Part shown: positions 45,674 through 55,667 of the stretch, piece by piece
Layout: the number at the start of each line of letters is the position of its first letter
How positions within the stretch are numbered: position 1 is the first letter of the stretch
Source: Porodaedalea pini
Lineage: Eukaryota; Basidiomycota; Agaricomycetes; Hymenochaetales; Hymenochaetaceae
NCBI GenBank assembly: GCA_002794775.1
Contig: NBAY01000013.1
Span: 682,001-746,000, forward strand
Length of the DNA: 64,000 bases
Direction of reading: 5' to 3'
Notes under the pieces: model-generated
Told to the model about the DNA's origin: nothing
What the model saw: the letters and a program-made list of their open reading frames with translations, nothing else
The model's database searches: none
Position numbers and translations under genes: made by a program

Positions 45674-47954
45674 TTAGAAGGGAGACCTGTAGTTGCGGCG
45701 AGCTGGACACTCCGATGATCTGGCGCTATGGTTGCCCTGGCAATTAATGCAGTGGGCGAAGTGTTCGCATTGGAGGTTATTGGATGCCATGCATGGAGCG
45801 CACTTAGCGACATGTACGGCAGTCCGGTGGGGCTCAGAGCAAATCGCGCAGCGTGCTACTGACCGACACTTCGAAGCGGCGTGTCCCAAGCGATGGCAGT
45901 TATCGCATTGGTTGATAGTGGGGCGGGCTTTCATCTCCTCAAGACGGCGGATGACACCAAAAACTGGGACAGATCTGTTGTTATGAAGGAAAAAATGGTC
46001 AAAACAAAGACGAGAATCGTCCTTGAGGACAACCGAAACATTGCAGTAGTCTCATTGGTTGAGGCGTTCAATAGAGGACATGAAACGGGGAGGGAACATG
46101 AACTTGTAACCTTCGAATTGTGGTAGGGCGGAGATTTCATCAATTAAGTCCTTCTCCGAATAAATGAGATTGGTGTCTTTGTCGAAGACAGGGACGCTGG
46201 GAATGACCATTTTGAATTGAGGTGAAGGGGTGAATGCCCTCACCCCGGAGATGTTAATGATGCGATTGAGCTGGATAACTAGGGCATTGTATTGTGTGTC
46301 AAAGTCAGAGCGAATGTTAGTAAAGGCAATTAGGAGGTTGCTGTTAGATGTGTATTCCACGTTGAGAATGACAAGATGTTTGAAAAGCGGATTGCCTTTG
46401 AGGCCCGCACGTACTGTGTTTTTAACAGAGAGAGTGGAAGGACGAACGGCAAGGTCGCCTGGAAGTGCAAAGAAGATACGGCGAACGTTACGGACGCGCG
46501 TATTCACCGATCCGTTAGACTGGTTAATTGGAATGGTTAAGACTTCCCCTTGGGGGTTCTGTTCCGTGGTTCGAGTAACTTTGGTAAGGACCGTTTTAGG
46601 TTTCTTTTGGGCAACTTTGGCATACGAAACCATGGTAAAGCCTTCCTGGTCAACTCCGACTGTTTTGACCGCTGGGTGGTAGATTGTAGTCTGTGATCCG
46701 TGAGGAGCATTGTGCGCTGAGTGAGCGTAGCCATCCGGTGCAATGATTGTGCCCTCTGTAGTCATGTGATAGCCGGAACCCGGAATGCAGGTTTTAGCAA
46801 TGGCAGCTGCATATTCTGTTTTTCCGTTTTTTGGGGTCTGAACGCGCTGTTTAGCGATAGGGCCAGGGGGGGGAAATTTGGGGTCATGTACGAAATGAAC
46901 TCCAATTGGGTCAGGTAGAATTTTGCTCTGTTGGTTAATATTAGTTTTAGCGGGAACCGAGCGCTGAACTGAAGAAGCCGGGACGTCTGAAAGCTGTTTT
47001 TCGATTGTGTTAGTTTTTTCGGAGATAGAAGAAACGACAGCAGAAAGGTGCTGGATGGACCTGGACATAGCATGCATAGTATCTGTGATTTCCTGATCGC
47101 GGATGGTTTGGCTGTTAACATAAATATTTTCAAAAACGTGTTTGAACGATGGTGAGTGGATGCGAAAGGTAGAATGAAAGGCTTCCAGACTCTCGTTGGC
47201 AGAGTTCTGGAGAGATGTCTGATCATCCAAAGTGTTGGATTTGTTGATCCAGGATACCAAGTTAGAGCCAATATTGGCAAGGATGGACCCGGCCCGATTA
47301 GGGTCATCGTACCAGGGCTTATCGGAAGACCATGTGGGTTGAGAGATGAGCGTGTTGATTGTATTGACGGTTTCCTTAGTAAGGTCGGCGAAAGACCGGT
47401 TGACGTTCTCGGCGATATCCGGATCATATTGTTCATCGATTGGGACCATATCCTGGTCGACCTGAGGGGCTTGACTGGTCGACCTGAGGGGCTTGACTGG
47501 TCGACCTGAGGGGCTTGACTGGTCTGAGCATCCTGGATGTATAGATCATCGTCGTCCATAGCATCGTTGTCAATGCGGGCAGGGGGAGGGAGCGATTGGT
47601 GTTCCTCCTCGGAATTTGACCGTTTAAGCGTGTTCTGCGACTCGATATCTGGGGTAGGGGGAGGTCCCCTTGTTTACGGAGTTTGGCGGCATGTTCGTCT
47701 GCCTCGACATCTGGGGACCAGTTTGCACGATTCGTTTGGACTTGATTGCATACGGCGTCGTTGTGGTTGTAGGTCTTGTCGCGACCACAAACGGCACATA
47801 ACTTGGCGGTCCCGCTAACACACTGGCGACTGTGGTAGGGGAGATCCTGTTTACACTCCTCACACTTGGTGGGGTCCTTGGGATTAACAAGGGATCGAAA
47901 AGACTTTGTCTTATGTAGAGAGGCTTTTGCTCTGGTCAACATTTTGTTGTCCAT
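45674..47954 (-). pseudogene. LINE ORF1 (gag-like RNA-binding protein), broken
   Basis: Encodes the nucleic-acid-binding protein of the LINE. The likely start is the ATG at 47954, giving a Cys-rich N-terminus (KCEECKQDL, LCAVCGRDKTYNHNDAVC). The C-terminus has CCHC-type knuckles (CDNCHRLGHAASKC, CAICSEPHRTAVHVAKC, CINCQGNHSARSSEC). Three lesions are visible. The frame changes near 47,640-47,680, most simply by loss of one G in the run at 47,666-47,670. A 22-bp unit is present three times at 47455-47520, and the 44 surplus bases shift the frame. A TGA at 46052-46054 interrupts the frame 39 codons before the zinc-knuckle segment. The ORF1 stop (TAA, 45674-45676) lies five bases before the ORF2 ATG. 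Confidence 0.82.
47455..47520. repeat. 22-bp tandem repeat, three copies, inside LINE ORF1
   Basis: The unit GGTCGACCTGAGGGGCTTGA plus CT occurs at 47455-47476, 47477-47498 and 47499-47520 without a mismatch. Reading with a single unit gives an uninterrupted ORF1 passage (QAPQVDQDMVPIDEQ), so two copies (44 bp) are an expansion. Confidence 0.95.
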
Positions 47955-48081
47955 AGCGGAGAGAGAGTACGATGAAGAATGTAAAGCGATTTTCCCACGA
48001 TAGATGATGATGGTAGGAGAAAGTGCAGTACCGTACCGTGTCACTGTGTCGCAGCGACGCGATTTCCTTCCTGCCACTACC
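47955..48081. promoter_or_regulatory. 127-bp interval between LINE ORF1 and the coiled-coil gene
   Basis: Only 127 bp separate the LINE ORF1 ATG (minus strand) from the ATG of the coiled-coil gene (plus strand). The LINE 5' end and the host promoter must both lie here or overlap. I could not locate the exact junction. Confidence 0.5.
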
Positions 48082-51000
48082 ATGAATGCCGACGACAGTC
48101 CATCACGCAGACGGCCAAGCCACTCACATAACATGCCACCAGAATCTCCGCGTACTCAATTGTCCGGTACCCTCTCTTTCTCGCGCAATCTGAGAGCAGA
48201 TGGCGTTTCCACCCGGTCCCCCTTCTCGAAGCTCATGAGTTCAAGCTACAATTCCCAGACTCCTGTTAAGACCATCAGTACCCAAAGTCAGCGTTACTCC
48301 GAGAATGCTGTCAACTTATCCGGACATGGAGCCGCAAGGCCTTTCTCAACTCCTGCGGTTGATCGGGAGTCTGTTACATCAGGAAGGACTTCTCTTCATA
48401 GCGATCCAGCTTTGAGCCAGACTCGCCGTTCGCTACATACTGCCACGATCTCCCCATTTCAAACTCGTGATAATCCAAAGGCTGCAAATAACAACGATAG
48501 AAACCCCTACTCTGAGATCGGTGAAGGATATATCGAAGAATCTGACCTCCATTCCTATGGCTCTTCCAGAATGACCCAACTTCCCCAGCAATCGTTCAAG
48601 AAGGAATCCGATAGTTTCTCTTTACCTTTCCAAGCAAGTATGAGATTTCATCACGATACTCGCAACAAATCTATCACCCCCTCAATTCCGGAGAAAGACT
48701 CAACTTACCGTTCTGCCACTCCCTACCGTTATGACTCCCCGACGGACGGTGGTCTCGACGTTTTGGATCAACAACGAGACGCTGAACCTCGCTCCATATC
48801 CAGAGACATCAACGCTCAAGATGGTCATTCAAGGAGCCCTTCAATTGCAGTTTTGACTAGAGAACAACCTGGCGACGACCTATCTACTCTGATGTTCAAA
48901 GGGGCTACAGACTTGCGCAATGCAAACCTTGCTCTCGAAGAAAAGGTAAGCCTGTGCCGTCGTGCTATTGAGTTTTTCTGTTATACGTCACCCAGACAAA
49001 GGCTATGCAACAGCTGCAAGAGGAGCTAAATGCAGTCACTGGCGAGAGAAATAGCTTATTGAGACGAATCGCGCTTGTCAAAGAAAAGGCGAAGGATGGG
49101 CTAGAGTCTCATGCAAAGAAGTGAGCACTTGCTTGCATCTCTACTGATAATATGCGCCTGATCATAGATGCGGAACAACTAGGCTAGGCGATATGAATAA
49201 TGAACTCCAGTCCCTCAAAACCCAGTCCCAAGAATATTTCTTATTTGCTCAGAAAGCGCGTGCTTCCATGGCAGATGTTGAAGAATTGAAAGGGGCAGTG
49301 AAGAAGTCTTCGGATCGTGAGTACAACCGCGTGTTTCAGATATTCCCATTGAGTGTTATGAGCAGAGCTTGAAACTTCGGTGGGAGAGGACGGCATATAT
49401 ACTCCGACACAAGGATGGAAATCCGTCTTAAGCGAGCTCCAGACGGACATGGCAAATAGTAGGCGTTCGGTATAATGCATCAGTTCCTGTTCTAACATTC
49501 CCACTACAGAGCAGCAAGTTATCGACATGTTTCGAGATCGTCTGGAATTTGCACAGGGGGAGCTCGCGGACGCCAAGAATCGAATTGCAGAACTGGAAAG
49601 TACGCAGATGCAGAACACAGATGCTCTCCGATCGACCTCCGCGAAATTGGGCGACGCAGGTATTATCTTCCTCCTATGAAGAAATGATTCTCTTAATTTC
49701 TTCAAACTGATAGGCGAGAGAATCAACGAGCTTGCCACGCTTCTGAGGGTCCAACAGCAGAAGAACACTGATATCCTAATGAAAAATGCGGAGCTCGAAA
49801 CTGAACTTGTCACCCACGTCAGCGAGTGAGTTATATCCATTCCTTTTGAGGCGTGACCAGTGACACTTTTGTAGCAACTCTGAGCTCAGCCAACGTCTTT
49901 CTCAGAAAGAGATCGAGTTCCAGACTCTCGCACCCTTACAAGGAGAGTACGTTGCCAACCTGCTCAACGAATCTATGAAAGAGGGCTGCTAATGCCCATT
50001 CCATATAGACTCGAAGTGCTGCGCAAACTGCTCGAAGACAGAGACGAGCATATTAGGGTTCTCCATGGCAGTAAAGACAGGTGCAGCGAATAAGAACCGA
50101 TGTATGTCTGTCATACGCTGACTTTTCAACCTTACAGAGCTGCTCGGGCGGAGGGGCTTTTGGAAGATCGCAGGTCGAGGATCGACATTCTTGAGGCTTC
50201 TGTGGAAATAAAAGACAAATCAATCGAGTCCTTGCAAAAGAGGTTAGTCATACGCACAAGTCTATATATAGGTTACTCATGCTTCATGCAGACTGCTGTT
50301 AGCTGAGGCGCAAGCCGAAAATCAGGTTGCGTTAAGCCGGCGTCTCGAGGAAGACCTGAATGCTAGTCGCACACAAGTTAAAATTGAAAATGATTTCAGA
50401 GTAAAGATCTTCAGCGAGAAGGACGCCTTGAAGTCTCGTGAAGAAACCCTGATTGCTGAAACGAATGGCATCAAGAAGGACCTGGAGGATTACAGAATCA
50501 AGTAAGCTCGTTGCGGTTCGGTAGTCGATATTCGTCGATATCATCTCCACAGATTGCGGCAATCCGAAACGCGCCTTGAGGTTTGTAGACTCTTGCTCAT
50601 ACATTGGGGCTGTTTCTTACTCAACTTTCAGATGCTTCAAGAACGCTTCGAAGATCAAGTTATGATGTTGCGTATGGAAAAGAAGGGTCACGGCGACGTT
50701 CAGGTCTTAAACCTTACCAAAGCGCTTTACTTGAGACGTGCTAAATTTTCGCCTAGGAGCGCCTTTTCTCCGCTGAAACAGCTTATACTGTGCGTCCTGC
50801 TCGAAAATCTCATGGTTTACAATTGAAGTTTTGATTTCAACAGAAAACAATTGAGGACACAAGGCGGAAGGCAGACGCTCAAATTGCTCATCTAAAAGAG
50901 CACGTCAGCACGCTCGAAAGCCAACTACGTGGTCATCAGGCAGAACTCGGTGCTAAGGTGCAAGAATCTTCAAGCACATTGTCCGATATGGAAGTCAGGC

Positions 51001-52316
51001 ATGCGCAACATATGCGAGAAAACAAGGAGAGATTGGCTGCAAAATCGGACGAAGTAACGCGACTGCAGAAGGACTTGAATGACTCGAAGGACGAATCGCA
51101 GTCGTTACAAAGAAGAATTCAGAGCCTGCAATTAGAATCCAGCAACCTTCAGAACAGACTTTCGGAGACGATGCTTCCATCGCAGGCGCATATAGAAGAG
51201 CTTACCAAGTTGAAGTTGAAGATTGAAGGCTTGCAGAAGAACGGTGAAGCACAAGCCCAGAGAGCGAGAACTATTGTCTTAAGATACGAGCAAGGCGACT
51301 TAGTGAGTGAGAACTCAAGCTTGTGATTGGACGAGGCTGACGTACGTACACAGTCCGTCGAGGAAAAGAAGCTCATTGACACGGTCCATCGTGCTTCGCA
51401 AACGAGTCACGAGCAGCAATTAGTGGCCAGAGGAAATGAAATTCGACAGGTTCGTGTTGAAAAGTTCTGCGATGATTATGCATTTGATCTTTGAATCAAA
51501 CAGCGGGACAATGCGATCAAGGCGCTTGAGAAAAGGAAGGCCGAACTGGAATCGCAACTTGCTCGTGTGCTGAACACGCAAGTGCGTTATAAGTTAGCAC
51601 ATTTAAGCGGTTCGCGCTAACAAAAATACACAGGCAAGGACCAAAGCCGGCACTGCTCCAATGGAGGGCGGCCGATCGCTTATTGACCTTGACGGTTGGA
51701 TGTCTTCTCAGACCTCTAGCAGCCCTCGCGATGGCAAAAAAAACCTAAAGGCTCCTGACAGAGATCGTCCAGTGAGTATTGAGTATCCATCGTCTCGACC
51801 ACTAATCTGATTCGGAACAGACCACGATGATAGAAGTCGAAGGCGGTCCTGACAATGCAGTATCGACCTTGCGTACGCCTGTAGTGAAGGCGAAAGCCAA
51901 TCTACCATCATCAGACAGTTCTACCCCCACTGCAAAGTCTTACCAGTCCACGAGGGTTAATGTATCCCCTCGTGCGCCAACTTTTGCTAAGCTTGCTGAG
52001 AAGACCGTTGATCTGTCTGACGACACCCATGCACTCGATGACGATGTTGCGCTTGCCGATGTGACTACTACGAAACGCAAACGGGCTCCGGTCGCTCCAT
52101 CTGTGGAGGAGTCCGAAAAAGCGCGGCCGCTACGCCGGACGAGAACGACTACTCGTGCTATGTCAAGGACTGCAGATGATCCTGAATCGGAGACCTCTTT
52201 AAAGGTATAAAGGCTATAGACATTCTATCCTACGTTGCCCTTCCTAACGAAGCGTCTTGTTCATGCTCTAGGGCTCTGCAGCCGTGCCAAAAGTGAAGGC
52301 GCGAAAGCGTAGGTGA
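48082..52316 (+). CDS. Long coiled-coil protein with basic C-terminal tail
   Basis: No enzymatic domain is recognised. The ATG at 48082 (NADDSPSRRRPSHSHN) starts about 290 residues of Ser/Thr/Pro-rich disordered sequence. A coiled coil of about 550 residues follows, assembled from a dozen small exons (for example NLALEEKTKAMQQLQEELNA, RLEFAQGELADAKNRIAELE, LEVLRKLLEDRDEHIRVLH, ERLAAKSDEVTRLQKDLND). The last 170 residues are disordered again, with basic clusters (TTTKRKRAPV, RPLRRTRTTTR, KVKARKRR). A disordered head, central coil and basic tail are shared by synaptonemal-complex transverse filaments and by spindle-pole or kinetochore scaffolds. The sequence alone does not choose between these. 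Its promoter abuts the LINE. Confidence 0.85.
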
Positions 52317-52690
52317 TCATATCTGCGTATGATGCGTGCTTCTCCTCCTCTTCTCCAGATATGTTCAGTTTATAGGGACTCTGTTTTTTTATACTCTACT
52401 CCGGTTCTAATTCTCCCGTCAGAATGTGATTGCCCGTCCGGACTTCGTACGTAGATACCTATTTCGCCAGTAGTATAGCCTTCTTTTAGCTTCGGAAACC
52501 CGCGGGACCTCCGAAAGTCGAACGTGTCTTTGTAGAGCACATCCCAGCGCACCTAGGTGCCAGTTTCAGTCAGTTTTTGCAGTTTCGGAAAATGCAAGGC
52601 TTCATGGCATGACGCCTGAACCGCGTGTTTGTACTATTTTTAGTAATCGCTCTCATATATCTTCTCCTTTCATCATCGTGTCACCACGAC
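52317..52690. other. Intergenic region before the CK2 beta gene
   Basis: A 374-bp gap between tandem genes holding 3' untranslated sequence and the next promoter. The pyrimidine-rich stretch at 52,655-52,680 lies just before the CK2 beta ATG. No gene seen. Confidence 0.5.
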
Positions 52691-54355
52691 ATGCCACGCC
52701 CTCAACAGCAGCAACAGCAGCAACTTCTGTCACCACCAGATTCTAGACTGGCTGTAGGCGAGGAAGAACTACCGAATCTAGTGGCAGAAAGCGGCGAAGC
52801 AATGGAGGAGGACGTTGAACAAGAAGGATACGGTGAGTACGAACGCGCGCGTAAACCGCGACTCATCGAACCAATCCTCTCTCATTATATTGTGAGACTG
52901 ACCTTCTCCTCTTCCTTCCTTGCTTCCAGCTTCGTCTACACCGACATCGTCGTTAACATGGATTAGCTGGTTCTGCGCCCTTCCCGGCCACGAATACTTC
53001 TGCGAAGTCAGCGAGGACTTCATCGAAGACGATTTCAACCTGACCGGGTTGAACAGTATGGTGCCATTCTGGAAAGAGGCTATGGAGATGGTCCTAGATG
53101 TTGAACCAGGTGTGTCTCTGTCTTCTTTGATGTGCTAGTGTACGTGCGATATGAAGCTAATTGCAATTCGCGTTAGAAGAGGATTCGCTGAAAATACCGG
53201 ACGTATCGATTGTTGAGGCCTCTGCTGAGCTTCTGTATGGGTTGGTTCACCAGAGATACATTCTAACACGGGCAGGTCTACACTCTATGGTGAGTAATAA
53301 GCATAATCATATGTTTTCCTTGGATTATTCTGACGCGCATCCTTTCAGGCAGAGAAGTATGAAGCAGGGCAGTTTGGCACTTGCCCTCGCGTCTATTGTC
53401 TTGCATGCCATGTTGTACCTTGCGGCCGCTCAGATCTGCCTGGAGTCGACACTGTGAAACTATATTGCCCAAACTGCAACGACATCTATACCCCTCCGAG
53501 CAGTCGATACCAAGGCGTTGACGGTGAGCATTTGTTCTCATGACAAATAGGCAACATTCTAAAGGGCGCCTTAGGCGCATTTTTTGGGACCACCTTCGCC
53601 CACCTCTTCTTCCAAACATATCGCGAATTCGCTCCTGCGCCTTTCTACGCACCCTCCACGGTCGGCTCGTCCACGCGCTCACCTACTAGCTCGCAAGCGT
53701 CTTCTAGTCAGAATTTTGTCAATCCTAATCCATATGGTGGACAAAAACCTGCCGCCGGGAAGGTCTACACGCCGAAGATATACGGTTTCCGAGTGAGCGA
53801 GCGGGCGAAATGTGGCCCTCGCATGCGCTGGTTGCGGTTACGACCAGAGAGCCTTGCTGAGCTAGATCAAGTAGACTGGCGAGGTCGTTGGATAACGAGT
53901 GATGATGATTCTTATACCGACGATGAAGAAGAGATGGGGCCAATGGAAGATTTTGATCCTGTACGTATTCCTGATAAATCCTATTACATAGCTACATGTT
54001 CTGATGATAGTCACATCAGGATGCCATCGGTGAGGACGATGACGAAGAGGAGGAGGAAGAGGAAGAGGGCGACGAGAACGCGCCGGCTATTGGAGGTTCG
54101 GGAGCTGCACCTGGCAGAAGACATGCAAGCGTTGCGTCATCTTCTGGTGGCCAGAAGACATTGCGTCCGCCTACACCAATTCACGCGTCTGCGCCGTCAT
54201 CGCCACCAGCATCATCGTCGGTAGCTAGTCCTCAGGGAGCATCGAGAACAAGGAAAGAGCCTGTCTCGTCCACTCCTCTCTCGTTTGGGAAATCGCTGAG
54301 CGGGCTCGGCGGAGGGCAGCGGGTAAAGGTTGTGCGGAGTGTACTCCCGGCGTAG
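52691..54355 (+). CDS. CKB1: Casein kinase 2 regulatory subunit beta
   Basis: Forms the dimer that holds the two CK2 catalytic subunits and selects substrates. The ATG at 52691 is followed by a polyglutamine run and an acidic stretch, then the conserved core: [21 protein letters not shown], the acidic loop [41 protein letters not shown], and the zinc ribbon with CPRVYC and [29 protein letters not shown] and [15 protein letters not shown] complete the CK2-alpha contact. The four zinc Cys residues appear to be present. A long C-terminal tail with a Glu run ([14 protein letters not shown]) and Ser/Pro/Ala-rich sequence extends past the core and is typical of basidiomycete CK2 beta. Five or so introns restore frame. 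Confidence 0.95.
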
Positions 54356-54593
54356 CAGAGTCTAGACGATCATCCTCTACATTTTTTTTGCATCTGTTTT
54401 TTCGACTTTGTTTTTTTGGCACGCTTTACCCTTCATAAAATTCATAAAGGGAAATAAAGAACGTAAATACGGCTTACTCTGTCTGAAATCACGTGAGTAT
54501 GACTGCTGTACAGATAACAGACCATCGATTCGCACGCTTCGACTTTCTCTTCGTGTCCTGAAGGTGACCTCAAGACTCACGACATAACAAGAC

Positions 54594-55025
54594 ATGGCAC
54601 GCAACGGTGAGCTCGACACTCATACGAACAGTATGCCAGTTCTCTAACTGCCTGCTCATACAGACACCCGCCGCGGCCTCAACAAGGGCCACCCGACCAC
54701 CGCCATCCCGAAGGTCGTGAAGCCCTCCCACAAGAAGGGCGTCCAGTCCACACGCACCAAATTTGTGCGCTCGATCGTGCGCGAGGTTGCGGGTTTCGCA
54801 CCGTACGAGCGTCGGGTGATGGAGCTGCTCAGAAACTCGAAGGACAAGCGGGCGAGGAAGCTCACCAAAAAGCGTGTACGTATGGTCGATGCTTTTGCTG
54901 CACGGTACTTGTTTCTGATGAACTCTATGCGATGGCTCCTCTAGCTTGGAACACTGCTCCGCTCGAAACGCAAGCTCGAGGAGCTCGGCGGTATCATCCA
55001 GGAGAGCAGGCGCGCGGGTCACTAA
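54594..55025 (+). CDS. RPL36: 60S ribosomal protein eL36
   Basis: A component of the large cytosolic ribosomal subunit. Three exons (54594-54606, 54664-54875, 54945-55025) give 101 residues, the family length. The first exon holds only four codons plus one base (MARN), a common layout in fungal ribosomal protein genes. Landmarks are [51 protein letters not shown] and the C-terminal [18 protein letters not shown]. It lies 238 bp after CK2 beta on the same strand. Confidence 0.97.
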
Positions 55026-55667
55026 ACATGATACATCCTTGTTGGATTGGGTGTTGGTAGGAGGTCAGCCAATATTGGGCCTTCTGGGGATGTGATAAAT
55101 GCCATGCGATATGTCATTTTACCTGTGTTTCTATGCTTTTTCCAATCATCAAGACATGCATTCCATCTCGTGCCAAAATCTTACAAGTTACAACTCGCCT
55201 GATCCGTTTGCGCAAGCTGAGAATTGATCACGCTTTCTGAAAACACATGCCGACTCGCTTGTCGCCAACGCCTGTAATCAATAGGTTTGGCTTTGTTCTC
55301 TCTTCTGTCGTTGCTCCCTGCCTTCTACCTGAGGCGGCTTAAAGCATGCGTCTTGTTCAGATGCAATTATCGCGCGTTGTGTTTCACAATCCACTTTTTA
55401 TGATTCCAGTGCGCAAGAGAACAGACATCGTGTGGCAGGGACTCCTTCACATGTCCAACCGCGAATATTAACACTCGTTCGCGAAAGTCTGTCCAAATTA
55501 TGCCGGCGCTTTTTCCGTTAGATAACATGGATATCGCGGAATCCAAATCCGCACACGCTCACGAAGCTCGAACACTAGACTTTCCGTCTTACTTCCGTCC
55601 TATCATGGGCATATAAAAATTACTGGAAATCATAGCATACACCACTCCTGAATCAGCGATCTCATCC
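55026..55667. other. Intergenic region, no supported gene
   Basis: A 642-bp gap. A TATAAAA-like sequence at about 55,612-55,618 lies 50 bp before the next ATG and is a fair TATA-box candidate for the oxoprolinase-like gene. Nothing else was recognised. Confidence 0.5.

Larger units (their letters stand above)
28584..47954 (-). mobile_element. LINE (non-LTR retrotransposon, Tad-like), split by two LTR elements
   Basis: A minus-strand LINE with two ORFs. Its pieces are 47954-43380, 37106-36955 and 29970-28584; between them lie gypsy elements B and A. Removing each LTR element with one copy of its 5-bp target duplication joins ORF2 in frame across both sites. The coordinates run from the ORF1 ATG to the ORF2 stop; untranslated ends are undefined. 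An APE-type endonuclease with RT and a C-terminal RNase H, plus a zinc-knuckle ORF1, is the layout of the fungal Tad clade. Clade assignment is by architecture, not by alignment. The copy is dead: it has the two insertions, two in-frame TGA codons and frame damage in ORF1. Confidence 0.9.
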
